NCBI GenBank assembly: GCA_031374115.1
Contig: JANMNO010000039.1
Location: 6,111 to 70,110 of the forward strand
Direction: 5' to 3'
Length of the DNA stretch: 64,000 bases
Origin: JAKFWF01 sp031374115
GTDB lineage: Bacteria; Pseudomonadota; Alphaproteobacteria; Rhizobiales; Hyphomicrobiaceae
Within the stretch, counting starts at the first letter, position 1, and each line of letters starts with the position of its first letter. Below the pieces are notes generated by a model, which worked only from the letters and a program-made list of their open reading frames with translations, ran no database searches and was not told the origin of the DNA. Of the stretch, positions 43,074-52,478 are shown piece after piece. The position numbers and the translations under genes are program-made.

Positions 43074-44069
43074 ATGCCGATAGAGATCAAAACACTGGCC
43101 GCCACCCGAAGCTGGGGCCGCGGCAAAGTCTACAACGACATTACCGAAACTATCGGCCAAACCCCGTTGGTGCGTCTGTCAAAAATCACCGCGGCAGCCA
43201 AGACCAAAGCTGAAATCTTAATGAAGTTGGAATTCTTCAATCCCCTCGCATCGGTGAAGGATCGCATCGGTGTGTCCATGATCGACGCCCTGGAGGCCGA
43301 GGGTCATATTCAACCCGGTGTGACGACGTTGATCGAGCCGACGTCCGGTAACACCGGTGTTGGGCTCGCGTTCGTCGCAGCGGCGCGTGGTTATAAGCTG
43401 ATCCTGATCATGCCGGAATCGATGTCGATGGAACGGCGGAAGCTGTTAGTCCATCTTGGCGCCGAGTTGATCTTGACGCCGGCAGCGGGCGGTATGGGTG
43501 CCGCTATCGCCAAGGCCGACGAACTGATCGCGGCCACCCCGGGCTCGGTTCAACCAAGTCAGTTCAAGAACCCCGCAAACCCTGAAGTTCATCATTTGAC
43601 CACGGCCGAGGAGATCTGGGCGGATACCGGCGGCAAGATCGATGCGCTGATCGTCGGCGTCGGCACCGGTGGCACGCTCACCGGCTGCGGTCGCTTTTTG
43701 AAGCCGCGCCGTCCGAGCATGAAGATTTTCGCAGTCGAGCCGACAGCTAGTCCATTTCTGTCGAAGGGCGAGAAGGGCCCGCACAAGATTCAAGGCATCG
43801 GTGCCGGGTTCGCCCCCGAGGTCCTCGATCGCTCGCTGATCGACGAAGTCATCACTGTCACGAACGACATGGCATTCGAGGTGTCGCGGCTGTTGGCCAA
43901 GGTCGAAGGCATTCCGGGCGGGATCTCGACCGGCGCCAACCTTGCAGCTGCGCTAACGGTCGCCGAACGTCCTGAGTACGCCGGCAAGACGATCGTCACA
44001 TTCGCGCCGTCATCTGCCGAACGGTACTACACGTCGGATCTGTTCCTCGATCCGGCCGCAAAGGCGTAG
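43074..44069 (+). CDS. cysK: Cysteine synthase A (O-acetylserine sulfhydrylase)
   Basis: CysK joins sulfide and O-acetylserine to form cysteine with pyridoxal phosphate. The 331-residue protein has the PLP lysine K62 in FNPLASVKDRIG, the substrate loop IEPTSGNTGVGLAF, the phosphate-binding GVGTGGTLTGCGR, and GGISTGANLAAAL. An N-terminal extension of about 20 residues precedes the usual start at VYNDITETIG; AAGGAA about 10 bases upstream supports the ATG at 43074. The MoeB-type gene follows after 9 bases, an arrangement that suggests a sulfur-transfer pairing. Confidence 0.94.
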   Translation: MPIEIKTLAATRSWGRGKVYNDITETIGQTPLVRLSKITAAAKTKAEILMKLEFFNPLASVKDRIGVSMIDALEAEGHIQPGVTTLIEPTSGNTGVGLAFVAAARGYKLILIMPESMSMERRKLLVHLGAELILTPAAGGMGAAIAKADELIAATPGSVQPSQFKNPANPEVHHLTTAEEIWADTGGKIDALIVGVGTGGTLTGCGRFLKPRRPSMKIFAVEPTASPFLSKGEKGPHKIQGIGAGFAPEVLDRSLIDEVITVTNDMAFEVSRLLAKVEGIPGGISTGANLAAALTVAERPEYAGKTIVTFAPSSAERYYTSDLFLDPAAKA

Positions 44070-44078
44070 CCACAGCAC

Positions 44079-44912
44079 ATGTCCGCTCTGTCACCCGAAG
44101 AAGTCCAGCGATACAAGCGGCATCTCGTGCTGCGCGAAGTTGGCGGACAGGGGCAGCAAGCGCTCAAGGCCTCGCGGGTGCTGGTAATCGGCGCCGGCGG
44201 GCTCGGCTCGCCGGTCGTTCTTTATCTTGCCGCAGCGGGTGTGGGCACGATCGGCATCGTCGATGACGACACGGTGTCGCTCGACAACTTGCAGCGGCAG
44301 GTGGTTCACGCGACGCCGGATGTCGGGCGACCGAAAGTCGAGAGTGCGCGCAGTCGAATCGCTGTGCTCAACCCGCATGTAAAAGTCGACGCGCACGAGG
44401 TTCGGATCGACGCACACAATGCACTCGTGCTGATTGGCGACTACGATGTCGTCATCGATGGCTCGGACAACTTCGCAACGCGCTATCTCGTCAGTGATGC
44501 GTGCTATCTCGCGAAAAAAACGCTGGTATTCGCAGCGCTCGGACCATTCGACGGTTACGTCACCACGCTGAAGCCCCATCTGAAAGGTGCCGACGGCAAA
44601 CCCAATCCGACCTACCGTTGCCTGTTCCCGGAAGCACCGGCCGCAGGCACGGTGGCGAACTGTGCAGAGGTTGGAATTCTCGGAGCGGTGGCGGGTGTTG
44701 TCGGCACGCTGGCTGCGGTCGAAATCCTGAAAGAAATCACTGGCATCGGCGAAACATTGGTTGGTCGCTTATTGATGTACGACGCACTTGCTTCGCGGTT
44801 CGAGACACTGAAGTATCAATGGGATGCGGACAACCCACTGTCCGGTACGGAACCGCAGATCTTGGATTTGTCATCACATGCACCTGCGAACGAGACGACG
44901 TGCGCGGCCTGA
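44079..44912 (+). CDS. HesA/MoeB/ThiF family adenylyltransferase
   Basis: The 277-residue protein adenylates the C-terminus of a small ubiquitin-like sulfur carrier. It starts with LSPEEVQRYKRHLVLREVGGQGQQ, then the ATP-binding VIGAGGLGSPVVLYLAAAGVG, IVDDDTVSLDNLQRQV with the Arg finger region, and a Cys near residue 206 in AGTVANCAEVGIL as the candidate thioester or persulfide site. No rhodanese domain follows, as in alphaproteobacterial MoeB. Whether its partner serves molybdopterin, thiamine or cysteine synthesis is open; cysK directly upstream favours sulfur handling. A molybdoenzyme gene at 53-55 kb is a possible beneficiary. Confidence 0.88.
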   Translation: MSALSPEEVQRYKRHLVLREVGGQGQQALKASRVLVIGAGGLGSPVVLYLAAAGVGTIGIVDDDTVSLDNLQRQVVHATPDVGRPKVESARSRIAVLNPHVKVDAHEVRIDAHNALVLIGDYDVVIDGSDNFATRYLVSDACYLAKKTLVFAALGPFDGYVTTLKPHLKGADGKPNPTYRCLFPEAPAAGTVANCAEVGILGAVAGVVGTLAAVEILKEITGIGETLVGRLLMYDALASRFETLKYQWDADNPLSGTEPQILDLSSHAPANETTCAA

Positions 44913-44921
44913 GTTCAGAAC

Positions 44922-46445
44922 TCATTTCTTCCACGTCACCCGGCCTTCAGGCTTGACGTCAATCTTGTCAAGCTTGCGGGCGTAGACCATGACGTCGTTG
45001 GCAAGGAGTTTCGCGTCTTCGAGCCGCGTTGCGAGTTTGGCGGTCTTGAACATTACGTAACCATCGCCACCCCGTTGAAAGAAGTCGCTTCCGGCAACCG
45101 TGTATAAACGCGTGTCGCTGAGCGGCTGCCCACCGACCTTGATCGCAATCACGCGTGCACCGGCTGGTCTTGAAAGATCCGCTTCTACGATCATGCCCGA
45201 GTAATGCATGAAACTTCCAGCTGCCAGCGGTGACTTCGACAAGCCTATTTCAGCCATCTGCCGGATCTCGGCTCCCTTCAGTTCAAATACGATATTGAGG
45301 TTGCCGAAGGGCAGCTCGGTGATGACGTCGCGACGGCTTAGCTTGTGCCCCGCCTCATAAAGTTTGCCGCCTCGGATCCCACCGCCGTTGATCACGGCGA
45401 TATCAGCACCGGTGGCGTCGCGCGCCGCATCGGCGATCAGGTTGCCGATGGCGGCTTCCGCGCCGCGAACGGTAGCGTTGCGGCTGTCGAGTGCGGAAAG
45501 GAGCGTTGCAACCGGCACGTCGAGCTCCTGCGAAAGCTCGGCTTCATAGCTTTTTACTACTTGGAGCATCTCGGGATCGGGAGTGTAGGCGGCGCTGTCT
45601 AGCAGCCTGAAGTGCGGGCGCCAGGATACTTGGCGGGCCCCGTCCGTCGTGCGCGCATCGATCGTGAGGTCAATCGCGACGACGTTCAGCGCGTCCTGAC
45701 CTGCCTCGGCCATCACATTTTTGCCATCGTACAACAGGCGCAAGTCGTGATCGTCACCGGACAGGAGGATGTCGACAGCTCTGGCGTCGTAAAGTTCGAA
45801 GTCGATTTCGCGAGCAGCATGGACGACGGCGACGACGATATCGGCACCGGCTGCGCGTAGTTCCCTTGCCTTTGCGTTTACGGCCGCCACTACTGCCGTG
45901 ATCTTCAAGTCTTCAGGGTTTGACTTCTTGTAACTATCTTCGGCGGTGGCGCCGATGAAGCCGATCTTTACATCGCCAACGGCAATCATCCGAGTGTCTT
46001 CGTGACCGCCAAGCTTTTCGCCGGCCGGCCCGCGTAGGTTGGCCGCAAGAATTGCAAACTTTGCTTCGGCCATTCGCTTGATATAATTTTCACGTCCGAA
46101 ATCATACTCGTGGTTGCCAGGCACAAAGACGTCGGGCGCGATGCGATTGATGATGTCGATCACGTGGCGGCCCTGGTCGAAGCCGCACAACAGGCACGGC
46201 GACAGCGCATCACCAGCGTGAACAACGATGACGTTCGGACCGGCAGCGCGTTCTGCTTTCACGATGGCGGCGAGGCGCGGATATCCGCCCCGGCCTTTAT
46301 CTTCGTTCATTTTGTAGATATCGCTGGTCAGGATCAGAGTTGCCTTGAACGTTGTGGTCTGAGCTTGCGGGCAGCCGTTGCCAGCAACAATGAACAGCAG
46401 GGCTGCGAGCAGAAGCGGTCTCAGTGGGCGGTGTAATAAGCGCAC
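44922..46445 (-). CDS. 5'-nucleotidase/UshA-type metallophosphatase
   Basis: The 507-residue secreted protein has a signal peptide (LLLAALLFIVAGNG, residues about 11-24, processed near AQA), then a calcineurin-type metallophosphatase domain with GDALSPCL, PGNHEYDFG and HAAREIDFELYD, then a nucleotidase C-terminal domain with INGGGIRGG and LPFGN, GSDFFQRGGDGY near the end. The first family motif, usually DxHG, reads TSDIYKMNED, so the second His is missing; this occurs in some bacterial members. Likely periplasmic, removing phosphate from nucleotides. It is read from GTG at 46445 with AAGGA inside a hairpin. It is divergent from the large metallophosphoesterase gene. Confidence 0.86.
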   Translation of the reverse strand: MRLLHRPLRPLLLAALLFIVAGNGCPQAQTTTFKATLILTSDIYKMNEDKGRGGYPRLAAIVKAERAAGPNVIVVHAGDALSPCLLCGFDQGRHVIDIINRIAPDVFVPGNHEYDFGRENYIKRMAEAKFAILAANLRGPAGEKLGGHEDTRMIAVGDVKIGFIGATAEDSYKKSNPEDLKITAVVAAVNAKARELRAAGADIVVAVVHAAREIDFELYDARAVDILLSGDDHDLRLLYDGKNVMAEAGQDALNVVAIDLTIDARTTDGARQVSWRPHFRLLDSAAYTPDPEMLQVVKSYEAELSQELDVPVATLLSALDSRNATVRGAEAAIGNLIADAARDATGADIAVINGGGIRGGKLYEAGHKLSRRDVITELPFGNLNIVFELKGAEIRQMAEIGLSKSPLAAGSFMHYSGMIVEADLSRPAGARVIAIKVGGQPLSDTRLYTVAGSDFFQRGGDGYVMFKTAKLATRLEDAKLLANDVMVYARKLDKIDVKPEGRVTWKK

Positions 46446-46452
46446 GCGCTAG

Positions 46453-46476
46453 TATCCTTCGATTTTGAAGAGGATA
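46453..46476 (-). promoter_or_regulatory. Hairpin covering the ribosome-binding site of the 5'-nucleotidase gene
   Basis: Read on the minus strand, TATCCTCTTC and GAAGGATA pair over 8 bp with a 2-base bulge and a 6-base loop. The AAGGA ribosome-binding site is inside the second arm, about 10 bases before the GTG start, so the hairpin would hide it. This suggests translational control, perhaps by temperature or a binding factor. Confidence 0.35.
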
Positions 46477-46602
46477 GCGGCACTCTAGCTGGATGGCCGG
46501 GGAGCGGAAACGTAAATCATTCCGGGCGCGTGACCTGCCCGCACTTCACAAGGGTGGTGGGCGCGGTATCGTATTGGGTGTTCAGCGTCCACACGGGGTT
46601 AC

Positions 46603-48858
46603 ATGCACAACAGCGCCATGCAACGTCTCATCGACGGTACCTTGCCCAAGATGGTCCGATGGTACGATCCGCGACTTCTCGCTCGGGTGTGGATGCGTAC
46701 GATCGTGTCGTCGGTGTTCGGACAGTATGCCGATCAACGACTGATTCAGGCGGCGACCGATTTGACGAGCAGCGAAGACCTGCTCGGCCGTTACGATTTT
46801 ACGGATCCACTCGCGGTCGATCCGATCAAGCGATTGGCCGTGGATAGTCAAGGTGTTTTTTGGATCGACTACATCAGTGACATCGGTGATGGGTTTGAGG
46901 CGACTTATCCGGCAGCATATCTGTTGGCCCAGCAGCAGCTCGACATCAAGGGTGCCGGAAGCTTGCCGCACGGCGACATCCTCATCATGGGTGGCGATCA
47001 ATGTTACCCGCAGGCGACGCGCCGCGAGTACAAAAAGCGGCTGCAAGAGCCGTATGGAATGGCGCTCCCTGAAAAGGCTCACAAGCGCAAGCTGTTTGCC
47101 ATTCCCGGCAATCATGATTGGTATGACGGGCTGCAAGCGTTCGACAGTTTGTTTTGCGCGTCGCGCGATAAACTATCCGAAGCGAAAGGTAGCGCGATCG
47201 GCGGCTGGCAGTGTCAGCAGCACCGCAGCTATTGGGCGCTGAAACTGCCGCACAAGTGGTGGATTTGGGGCGCGGACATTCAGTTCTCCAAGTATTTGGA
47301 TACGGCTCAGGTCAACTATTTTTCCGCCGTTGCCGGAGACATGGGCCCCGATGACAAAATCATCATATGTCTTGCGGAGCCAGCCTGGATGTTGGCCGAC
47401 TTCCAGGGACAGGATGAGGAAGAAAACTTTTTCAAGATCACAGCAATCGCCAGATCACGCGGCGCGAAGGTATGCGCCGTATTGGCTGGCGATTGGCATC
47501 ACTACAATAGATATTCCTCTCCTGAACTCGGTGTGCATTTCTTTACCGCCGGTGGTGGCGGATCGTTTTTGCATCCGACCCACGTACTCAAGAACGAAAT
47601 CTCCGTCCGCTGGCCGGAACTCAAAGCCGTGACGTTAAGCGAGGAACAGCCCGGTACCATCGTCACAAAGTGGAGCGCGCAAAGCTACGATGTACGTTTG
47701 AAGAGGCCAGGCAGCGGCAAGACGATCGCCAAAGAACTTGCGCGCGATATCATCGAACCCCTTACAGACATAAAGGATGAGATCAAAAGCGAATTGCAAG
47801 GCCGGAAGACAGTCAAAAGGGAGAGCGCGCCGCTGAAACAACGCGCGCCAAAGTGTTATCCGAAGCGTTCGACAAGCGTTTTCCTGAGCCTGCGCAATCT
47901 AGCGTTCCCGCTTTTCAACGCACCGTTCGCGATCGGCATCGGGATAGTCTACTGGCTCTTGACGTGGCAATTCCACACCGTGGTGCGCGCCTATGACATC
48001 TCGGCTGGAAAAATCGATCAAGTCGGCTTGAAGCTAGGTTATCTTGCGGTATTGGGTTGGATGCCGGTTTACATCCTGCAGGCGACGCTGAGTATGAGCT
48101 TTGCGGTTATGTTGCTCGTGCTTTACGCCGCGGTTGTTTGGTATGTGGACGCCGAAGAGCGCCCCGGTTTCCGGCGATACTTTACGAAGTTTGCGGTCGG
48201 GACGACGCACTTCCTCACGCATGCCGCGGTGATGTTCACCTTGTTCATCGGTTTGCTCGGGTTCAACAACAATCTCTCGCCCTGGGTCGAGCGCCAGGTT
48301 GACGAAATGCTCGCATCGAAACGCGATGACCCGGGCATCGTGCGCGATATCATGAAGGAAACGCTGGAGCCTCTGTCGATCGAGCGGCAGATGCGCCGCG
48401 ACGAAATCGGGGCCGGTCCAGGGGCTGCGGTACCTCCTACGCCGCAATCGGCACAATCGACCGAAGCCGCGAAATCGTCCGCGCCGCGTACGGTTCGCGA
48501 GTTGGTCGGGTTACTGTATCCGTTCGAGATGATGCTCGCGGGCGGTCTTATCGGCGGGTTCATTTGGGGATGCTACTGGGTCTTGACCGGCTTGCTCTGG
48601 CATATGCATGCGGAGGACGCGTTTGCGGCACTTCGCATCAAGCACTACCGCAACTTCCTGAGGATGAAGTTCGAACCAGACCAATTGACGATCTACCCGA
48701 TTGGCCTGGACAAGGTACCTCGCTTCGACGGCTGGACCAGTCATCCAGCAGATGGTCCGGTACCAGATGGCCGATCTGTGGTCGTGCCGCGCCAGCCATT
48801 GCGGCCCCACCTCATCGAAGAGCCGATCGTTATTCGGCCGGAACACGTGAAAGGGTGA
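46603..48858 (+). CDS. Large membrane-anchored metallophosphoesterase
   Basis: The 751-residue protein combines a calcineurin-like phosphoesterase domain (residues about 85-330) with a membrane half. Motifs: DIGDG at 93-97 (in place of DxH), GGDQCY near 130, PGNHDW at 168-173 and GDWHH at 296-300, together enough for a dinuclear metal site. Hydrophobic helices are at about 437-460, 475-530, 535-555 and 640-665. The C-terminal tail is soluble and ends HVKG. It is not one of the well-known short phosphoesterases; lipid or nucleotide phosphoester substrates are possible. It follows a divergent 5'-nucleotidase and is followed within 4 bases by a secreted hydrolase gene. Confidence 0.82.
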   Translation: MHNSAMQRLIDGTLPKMVRWYDPRLLARVWMRTIVSSVFGQYADQRLIQAATDLTSSEDLLGRYDFTDPLAVDPIKRLAVDSQGVFWIDYISDIGDGFEATYPAAYLLAQQQLDIKGAGSLPHGDILIMGGDQCYPQATRREYKKRLQEPYGMALPEKAHKRKLFAIPGNHDWYDGLQAFDSLFCASRDKLSEAKGSAIGGWQCQQHRSYWALKLPHKWWIWGADIQFSKYLDTAQVNYFSAVAGDMGPDDKIIICLAEPAWMLADFQGQDEEENFFKITAIARSRGAKVCAVLAGDWHHYNRYSSPELGVHFFTAGGGGSFLHPTHVLKNEISVRWPELKAVTLSEEQPGTIVTKWSAQSYDVRLKRPGSGKTIAKELARDIIEPLTDIKDEIKSELQGRKTVKRESAPLKQRAPKCYPKRSTSVFLSLRNLAFPLFNAPFAIGIGIVYWLLTWQFHTVVRAYDISAGKIDQVGLKLGYLAVLGWMPVYILQATLSMSFAVMLLVLYAAVVWYVDAEERPGFRRYFTKFAVGTTHFLTHAAVMFTLFIGLLGFNNNLSPWVERQVDEMLASKRDDPGIVRDIMKETLEPLSIERQMRRDEIGAGPGAAVPPTPQSAQSTEAAKSSAPRTVRELVGLLYPFEMMLAGGLIGGFIWGCYWVLTGLLWHMHAEDAFAALRIKHYRNFLRMKFEPDQLTIYPIGLDKVPRFDGWTSHPADGPVPDGRSVVVPRQPLRPHLIEEPIVIRPEHVKG

Positions 48859-48862
48859 GCGT

Positions 48863-49711
48863 ATGGGGGGAGTTTATCCGCCGAAAAAAGTGGCGGTGAT
48901 GTTTCCATTTTTAAGAATTCTGCTTTTCACGACGCTGATCGTTGCAGGCGCGTGCCAAGCCGAGGCTGCGACTTCGACGCTCGTCGCCATTCAAACCCCG
49001 CGTGGTGCAAAGCAGGCATTCATCCTTATCAAGCCGGTGAAGCCGGTTGCAGCGGTCATACTCTTCGCGGGTGGACATGGCGGGCTTGGCCTGCAGAGCG
49101 CCTCGACGATGCAGTGGGGAGCACAGAATTTTTTGGTTCGCACCCGCGATCAGTTTGCAGCTCAGAATTTGATCGTCGCGGTGATTGATGCACCATCCGA
49201 TCACCAACGGGGGATGAACGCGGTGTTCCGCATGGGCAGCGAACATGCGGGCGACATCGGCGCGGTCGCAGCCTACCTGAAGGGCCAAGCAAACGTCCCG
49301 GTTTGGCTGATCGGTACGAGCATGGGCACCTTCTCGGCGGCGGGTGGAGCAATCGGGGCTAAGAACGTCGATGGACTCGTTCTCACTTCGACGATTACGC
49401 GTTCTAAGCCGGGCTGGAAGATCGCAGGCAGTCATCCGCATGGGGTTGCGAGTATGGCGCTAGGTCGGGTCAAGGTTCCGGCTTTCATCATGTCGCACCG
49501 AGAGGACGGTTGTGCTATCACGCCGGCGACAGACGCACCTAAACTTGCCGGCCGGCTGACTTCGGCAAAACCATTGGAAACGACATTGCTCGATGGCGGT
49601 TTGCCGCCCAAGTCAGAGCCCTGCGAGGCTCGATCCGAGCATGGTTTCTTTGGTATCGAAAGCGAGGCAGTCAATAGGGTCGTAGGCTTTGTGAAGGCGA
49701 ACAGCAGGTAA
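48863..49711 (+). CDS. Secreted alpha/beta hydrolase
   Basis: The 282-residue protein has a signal peptide after a second Met (residues 13-37: FLRILLFTTLIVAGAC... ending AEAA), so a mature periplasmic protein is likely; the start may be 48899. The hydrolase fold shows ILFAGGHGGLG as the oxyanion segment, the nucleophile in LIGTSMGTFSAAGG, and a candidate acid-base pair in SHREDG and SEHGFFG. It resembles dienelactone-hydrolase-like esterases, substrate unknown. It begins 4 bases after the metallophosphoesterase stop, so the pair is cotranscribed. Confidence 0.83.
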   Translation: MGGVYPPKKVAVMFPFLRILLFTTLIVAGACQAEAATSTLVAIQTPRGAKQAFILIKPVKPVAAVILFAGGHGGLGLQSASTMQWGAQNFLVRTRDQFAAQNLIVAVIDAPSDHQRGMNAVFRMGSEHAGDIGAVAAYLKGQANVPVWLIGTSMGTFSAAGGAIGAKNVDGLVLTSTITRSKPGWKIAGSHPHGVASMALGRVKVPAFIMSHREDGCAITPATDAPKLAGRLTSAKPLETTLLDGGLPPKSEPCEARSEHGFFGIESEAVNRVVGFVKANSR

Positions 49712-49980
49712 GCGCCAGGCATTGCGCATCACGCTGTTTGCCTGGGTAGCGGTAGCCTCAGCGAACGGTCGATCGCCGCACAATGCGCGGGACGACAGCC
49801 GATATCGTCAGGAACGCGGCCCTTTAGATTGGGTGCGGCACGTACGCGGTCGGTTGCTCCTCAGCCCCAAGTTTCCTCCGCCCTTAGACCCTCGATATAG
49901 CATTGGGCGTTTACATGCGCCGCCCAAAGTGTAGCCTCTTGTTGCACAAGCGTCGTTCACTGCGGGAAGCGGTCCAACTC

Positions 49981-51000
49981 ATGAAATTCGCTACCATCAA
50001 AGACGGTTCTCGAGACGGATATCTCGCCGTTGTTTCGCGCGACTTGACGCGCTTTGTTTCGGCGGAAGTGATCGCGCCCACGTTGCAGGCGGCGCTCGAT
50101 GATTGGGGACGACTTGCGCACCGCCTGGAAGGATTGGCAGAGCAGCTGGAACATGGTTCGGTACCCTACCAGCGGTTTCACGAGCGCGGCTGTCTAAGTC
50201 CTTTACCGCGTGCGTACCAATGGGCGGATGGGTCGGCTTACGTCAATCACGTCGAACTCGTGCGGAAGGCGCGTGGCGCCGAAATGCCTGCATCGTTTTG
50301 GACGGATCCGTTGATGTATCAGGGTGGATCGGATGCGTTCCTCAGCCCACGTGAAGCGATCCGCTTGAAGGATGAAGCCGATGGCATAGATTTCGAAGGT
50401 GAGGTGGCCGTTATCGTCGACGATGTGCCGATGGGGGCATCGCGCCAGGTCGGGCTGTCGAAGATCCGGCTCGTGATGCTCGTCAACGACGTGTCGCTGC
50501 GCAACCTTATCCCGGGTGAGCTTGGCAAGGGTTTCGGCTTCTTCCAGGGCAAACCCTCGTCGGCGTTCTCGCCGGTGGCGGTTACGCCCGACGCGCTAGG
50601 TGACGCCTGGAAGGACGGCAAGCTGCATCTGCCGCTGCTATCTACACTGAATAAAAAATTGTTCGGCAAGCCCAACGCTGGTCAGGATATGACGTTCGAT
50701 TTCGGCGGGTTGATTGCTCATGCTGCGAAAACGAGGCCGCTGACAGCCGGTTCGATCATCGGTTCCGGAACTGTGTCGAACAAAGGCGCAGATGGCGGGC
50801 CGGGCAAGACGGTGGCGGAGGGCGGCGCCGGATATGCCTGTATCGCCGAGCTGCGCATGATCGAGACAATCACGCGTGGCAAGCCTATCACTCCATTCAT
50901 GAAGTTCGGCGATACCATCCGCATTGAGATGAAGGATGCGCGCGGCCATTCGATCTTCGGCGCCATCGAGCAGTCGGTCGAAAAGTACGAGGCTCCGTGA
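49981..51000 (+). CDS. Fumarylacetoacetate hydrolase family protein
   Basis: The 339-residue protein belongs to the FAH family, which cuts C-C bonds of beta-diketones in aromatic-acid and tyrosine breakdown. Metal ligands are in DFEGEVAVIVDD (Glu-x-Glu), and the catalytic loop VNDVSLRN and GFGFFQGKPSSAFSPVAV fit the family. The ATG at 49981 starts at MKFATIKDG and gives the usual length; the frame extends 26 codons upstream to a GTG. Whether it is a fumarylacetoacetase or a relative acting on another compound is unclear, because no tyrosine-degradation neighbour is present. The preceding 269 bases hold no recognisable feature. Confidence 0.87.
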   Translation: MKFATIKDGSRDGYLAVVSRDLTRFVSAEVIAPTLQAALDDWGRLAHRLEGLAEQLEHGSVPYQRFHERGCLSPLPRAYQWADGSAYVNHVELVRKARGAEMPASFWTDPLMYQGGSDAFLSPREAIRLKDEADGIDFEGEVAVIVDDVPMGASRQVGLSKIRLVMLVNDVSLRNLIPGELGKGFGFFQGKPSSAFSPVAVTPDALGDAWKDGKLHLPLLSTLNKKLFGKPNAGQDMTFDFGGLIAHAAKTRPLTAGSIIGSGTVSNKGADGGPGKTVAEGGAGYACIAELRMIETITRGKPITPFMKFGDTIRIEMKDARGHSIFGAIEQSVEKYEAP

Positions 51001-51017
51001 CAGGATCGCGTGTGCCG

Positions 51018-52390
51018 CTAGCGGCTGGGAACAAGCTCGAACTTTGCCGATAGCTGCGCGGTTGAATCACCGCCGGCGAACAATTCGAAAGGGCCGGGCT
51101 CGATGAGGAGGCGGCCGGCTTCATCGTGAAATCCAAGCGCGGAAGCCGGAACTTTCAACTTGACGAAACCCTTCGCATAATCGATCGCCTGGCCGGGACC
51201 GCGGCGAGCGCGTATCTCCTTCAGCAGCGTCGACGTCGGTGGGCACTTTTTGCCGGATGCTGATAACCAGGACTGATCGTATTCGGTGTCGGCAGACGCT
51301 CCGATAACTGCGATGCGCTTGACCGAAGGGCCGATCGGCAGGACGCGATCTTCGTTCTTGAGTAGAACGAATGATTGGCGGGCCGTCTCACGTGCGACCC
51401 GGCGAGCCTCCGCCTGATCCGGCAGCGCCGGAAACGGTGCATCCGTCGATCGATCGAATAATCCCATTCGGAATTTGATGCGCAGGACGCGGCGGGTTGC
51501 TTCGTCGATCGCACTGCGTGGCACCCGACCCATCTTCACTTCGGTTTCAAGGTGCCGCGAGAAGTGCTCGCCGACCATATCCATGCTGGCCAGCAGTGCG
51601 CGGCGAGCTGCCTCGGCAGTATCCCGGGCGATGCCATGATTCATCAGATTGCCGATCGCATCAAAATCCGATGTGACGAAACCATCGAAACCCCAGTGTC
51701 CCCGCAGGATGCCGGTCAGCAAACGACTGTCCGCCGATGCGGGTGAACCATTGACGGTGTTGAATGCCGCCATCACGATTTCGGCTCCAGCATCGATCGC
51801 GGCCTTGAACGGTGGCAGATGCCGGTCGAACAATTCATTAGTCGGGATGGGCGCGTCGCCGTAGTCGCGACCGGCTTCCACGCCTCCATAACCGACATAG
51901 TGCTTCACCGAAACTGCGAGACCACCCTGGCGATACCCGCGTGTTCGTGCGGCAGCAATAACCGAGCCCAGATAGGCGTCCTCACCAGCGCCTTCGATGA
52001 CGCGACCCCAGCGAGGATCCCGCGAGAGGTCGACCATCGGGGCGAAGGTCCAATTGATGCCGGCATTCGCTGCCTCCCGCGCCACCATTTCTGCGGAGCG
52101 AGCGGTTTGCGCGGCGCTTCGCGAAAGCCGTGGATTTCATCTCGCTTGACGACATTCATGATGGCGCCGGATGGGCCTGCCTTGACAGCCTCCATCTGCA
52201 AAATGTGGCGCTCATCGCGCGCAATGAGATTGAGCTGCCCGATCTTCTCGGCCAACGTCATTCGAGCCATCAGCGCCTTGATGCGTTTTTCAATCGCGGG
52301 ATCGAGCGTGGCGCGTTGGGCGTAAGCAGCGCCAGCGGCCAGGCAGACCAAGACGAGGGCAAGAAGCGGGGTGCGTAGTTTTGCGATCAT
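51018..52390 (-). pseudogene. Decayed family 3 beta-glucosidase (bglX-type)
   Basis: A signal peptide (LLALVLVCLAAGAAYAQ) begins the frame at 52390, followed by ERIKALMARMTLAEKIGQLN-like family 3 sequence. At about 52105-52130 the frame breaks: HGFRE is in one frame and TARSAEMVAREAA in the next, and about 20-40 residues of the conserved barrel between them are missing. The next 356 residues include FAPMVDLSRDPRWGRVIEG, VKHYVGYG and the nucleophile VTSDFDAIG. Near 51164-51175 an in-frame deletion joins YAKG to FVKLKVPA, removing roughly 200 or more residues of the C-terminal domain; only the last segment (ELFAGGDSTAQL) remains. Intact family members are about 750 residues. The product cannot be functional as a normal beta-glucosidase. 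Confidence 0.87.
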
Positions 52391-52478
52391 GCCATCGGGG
52401 AAGGTTGCGGTGGGGTGAGGTATCAAGCATGATCTGGGCGCGACGTCGACTACGTTTGCCCGGAGAAGACCTTCCACA

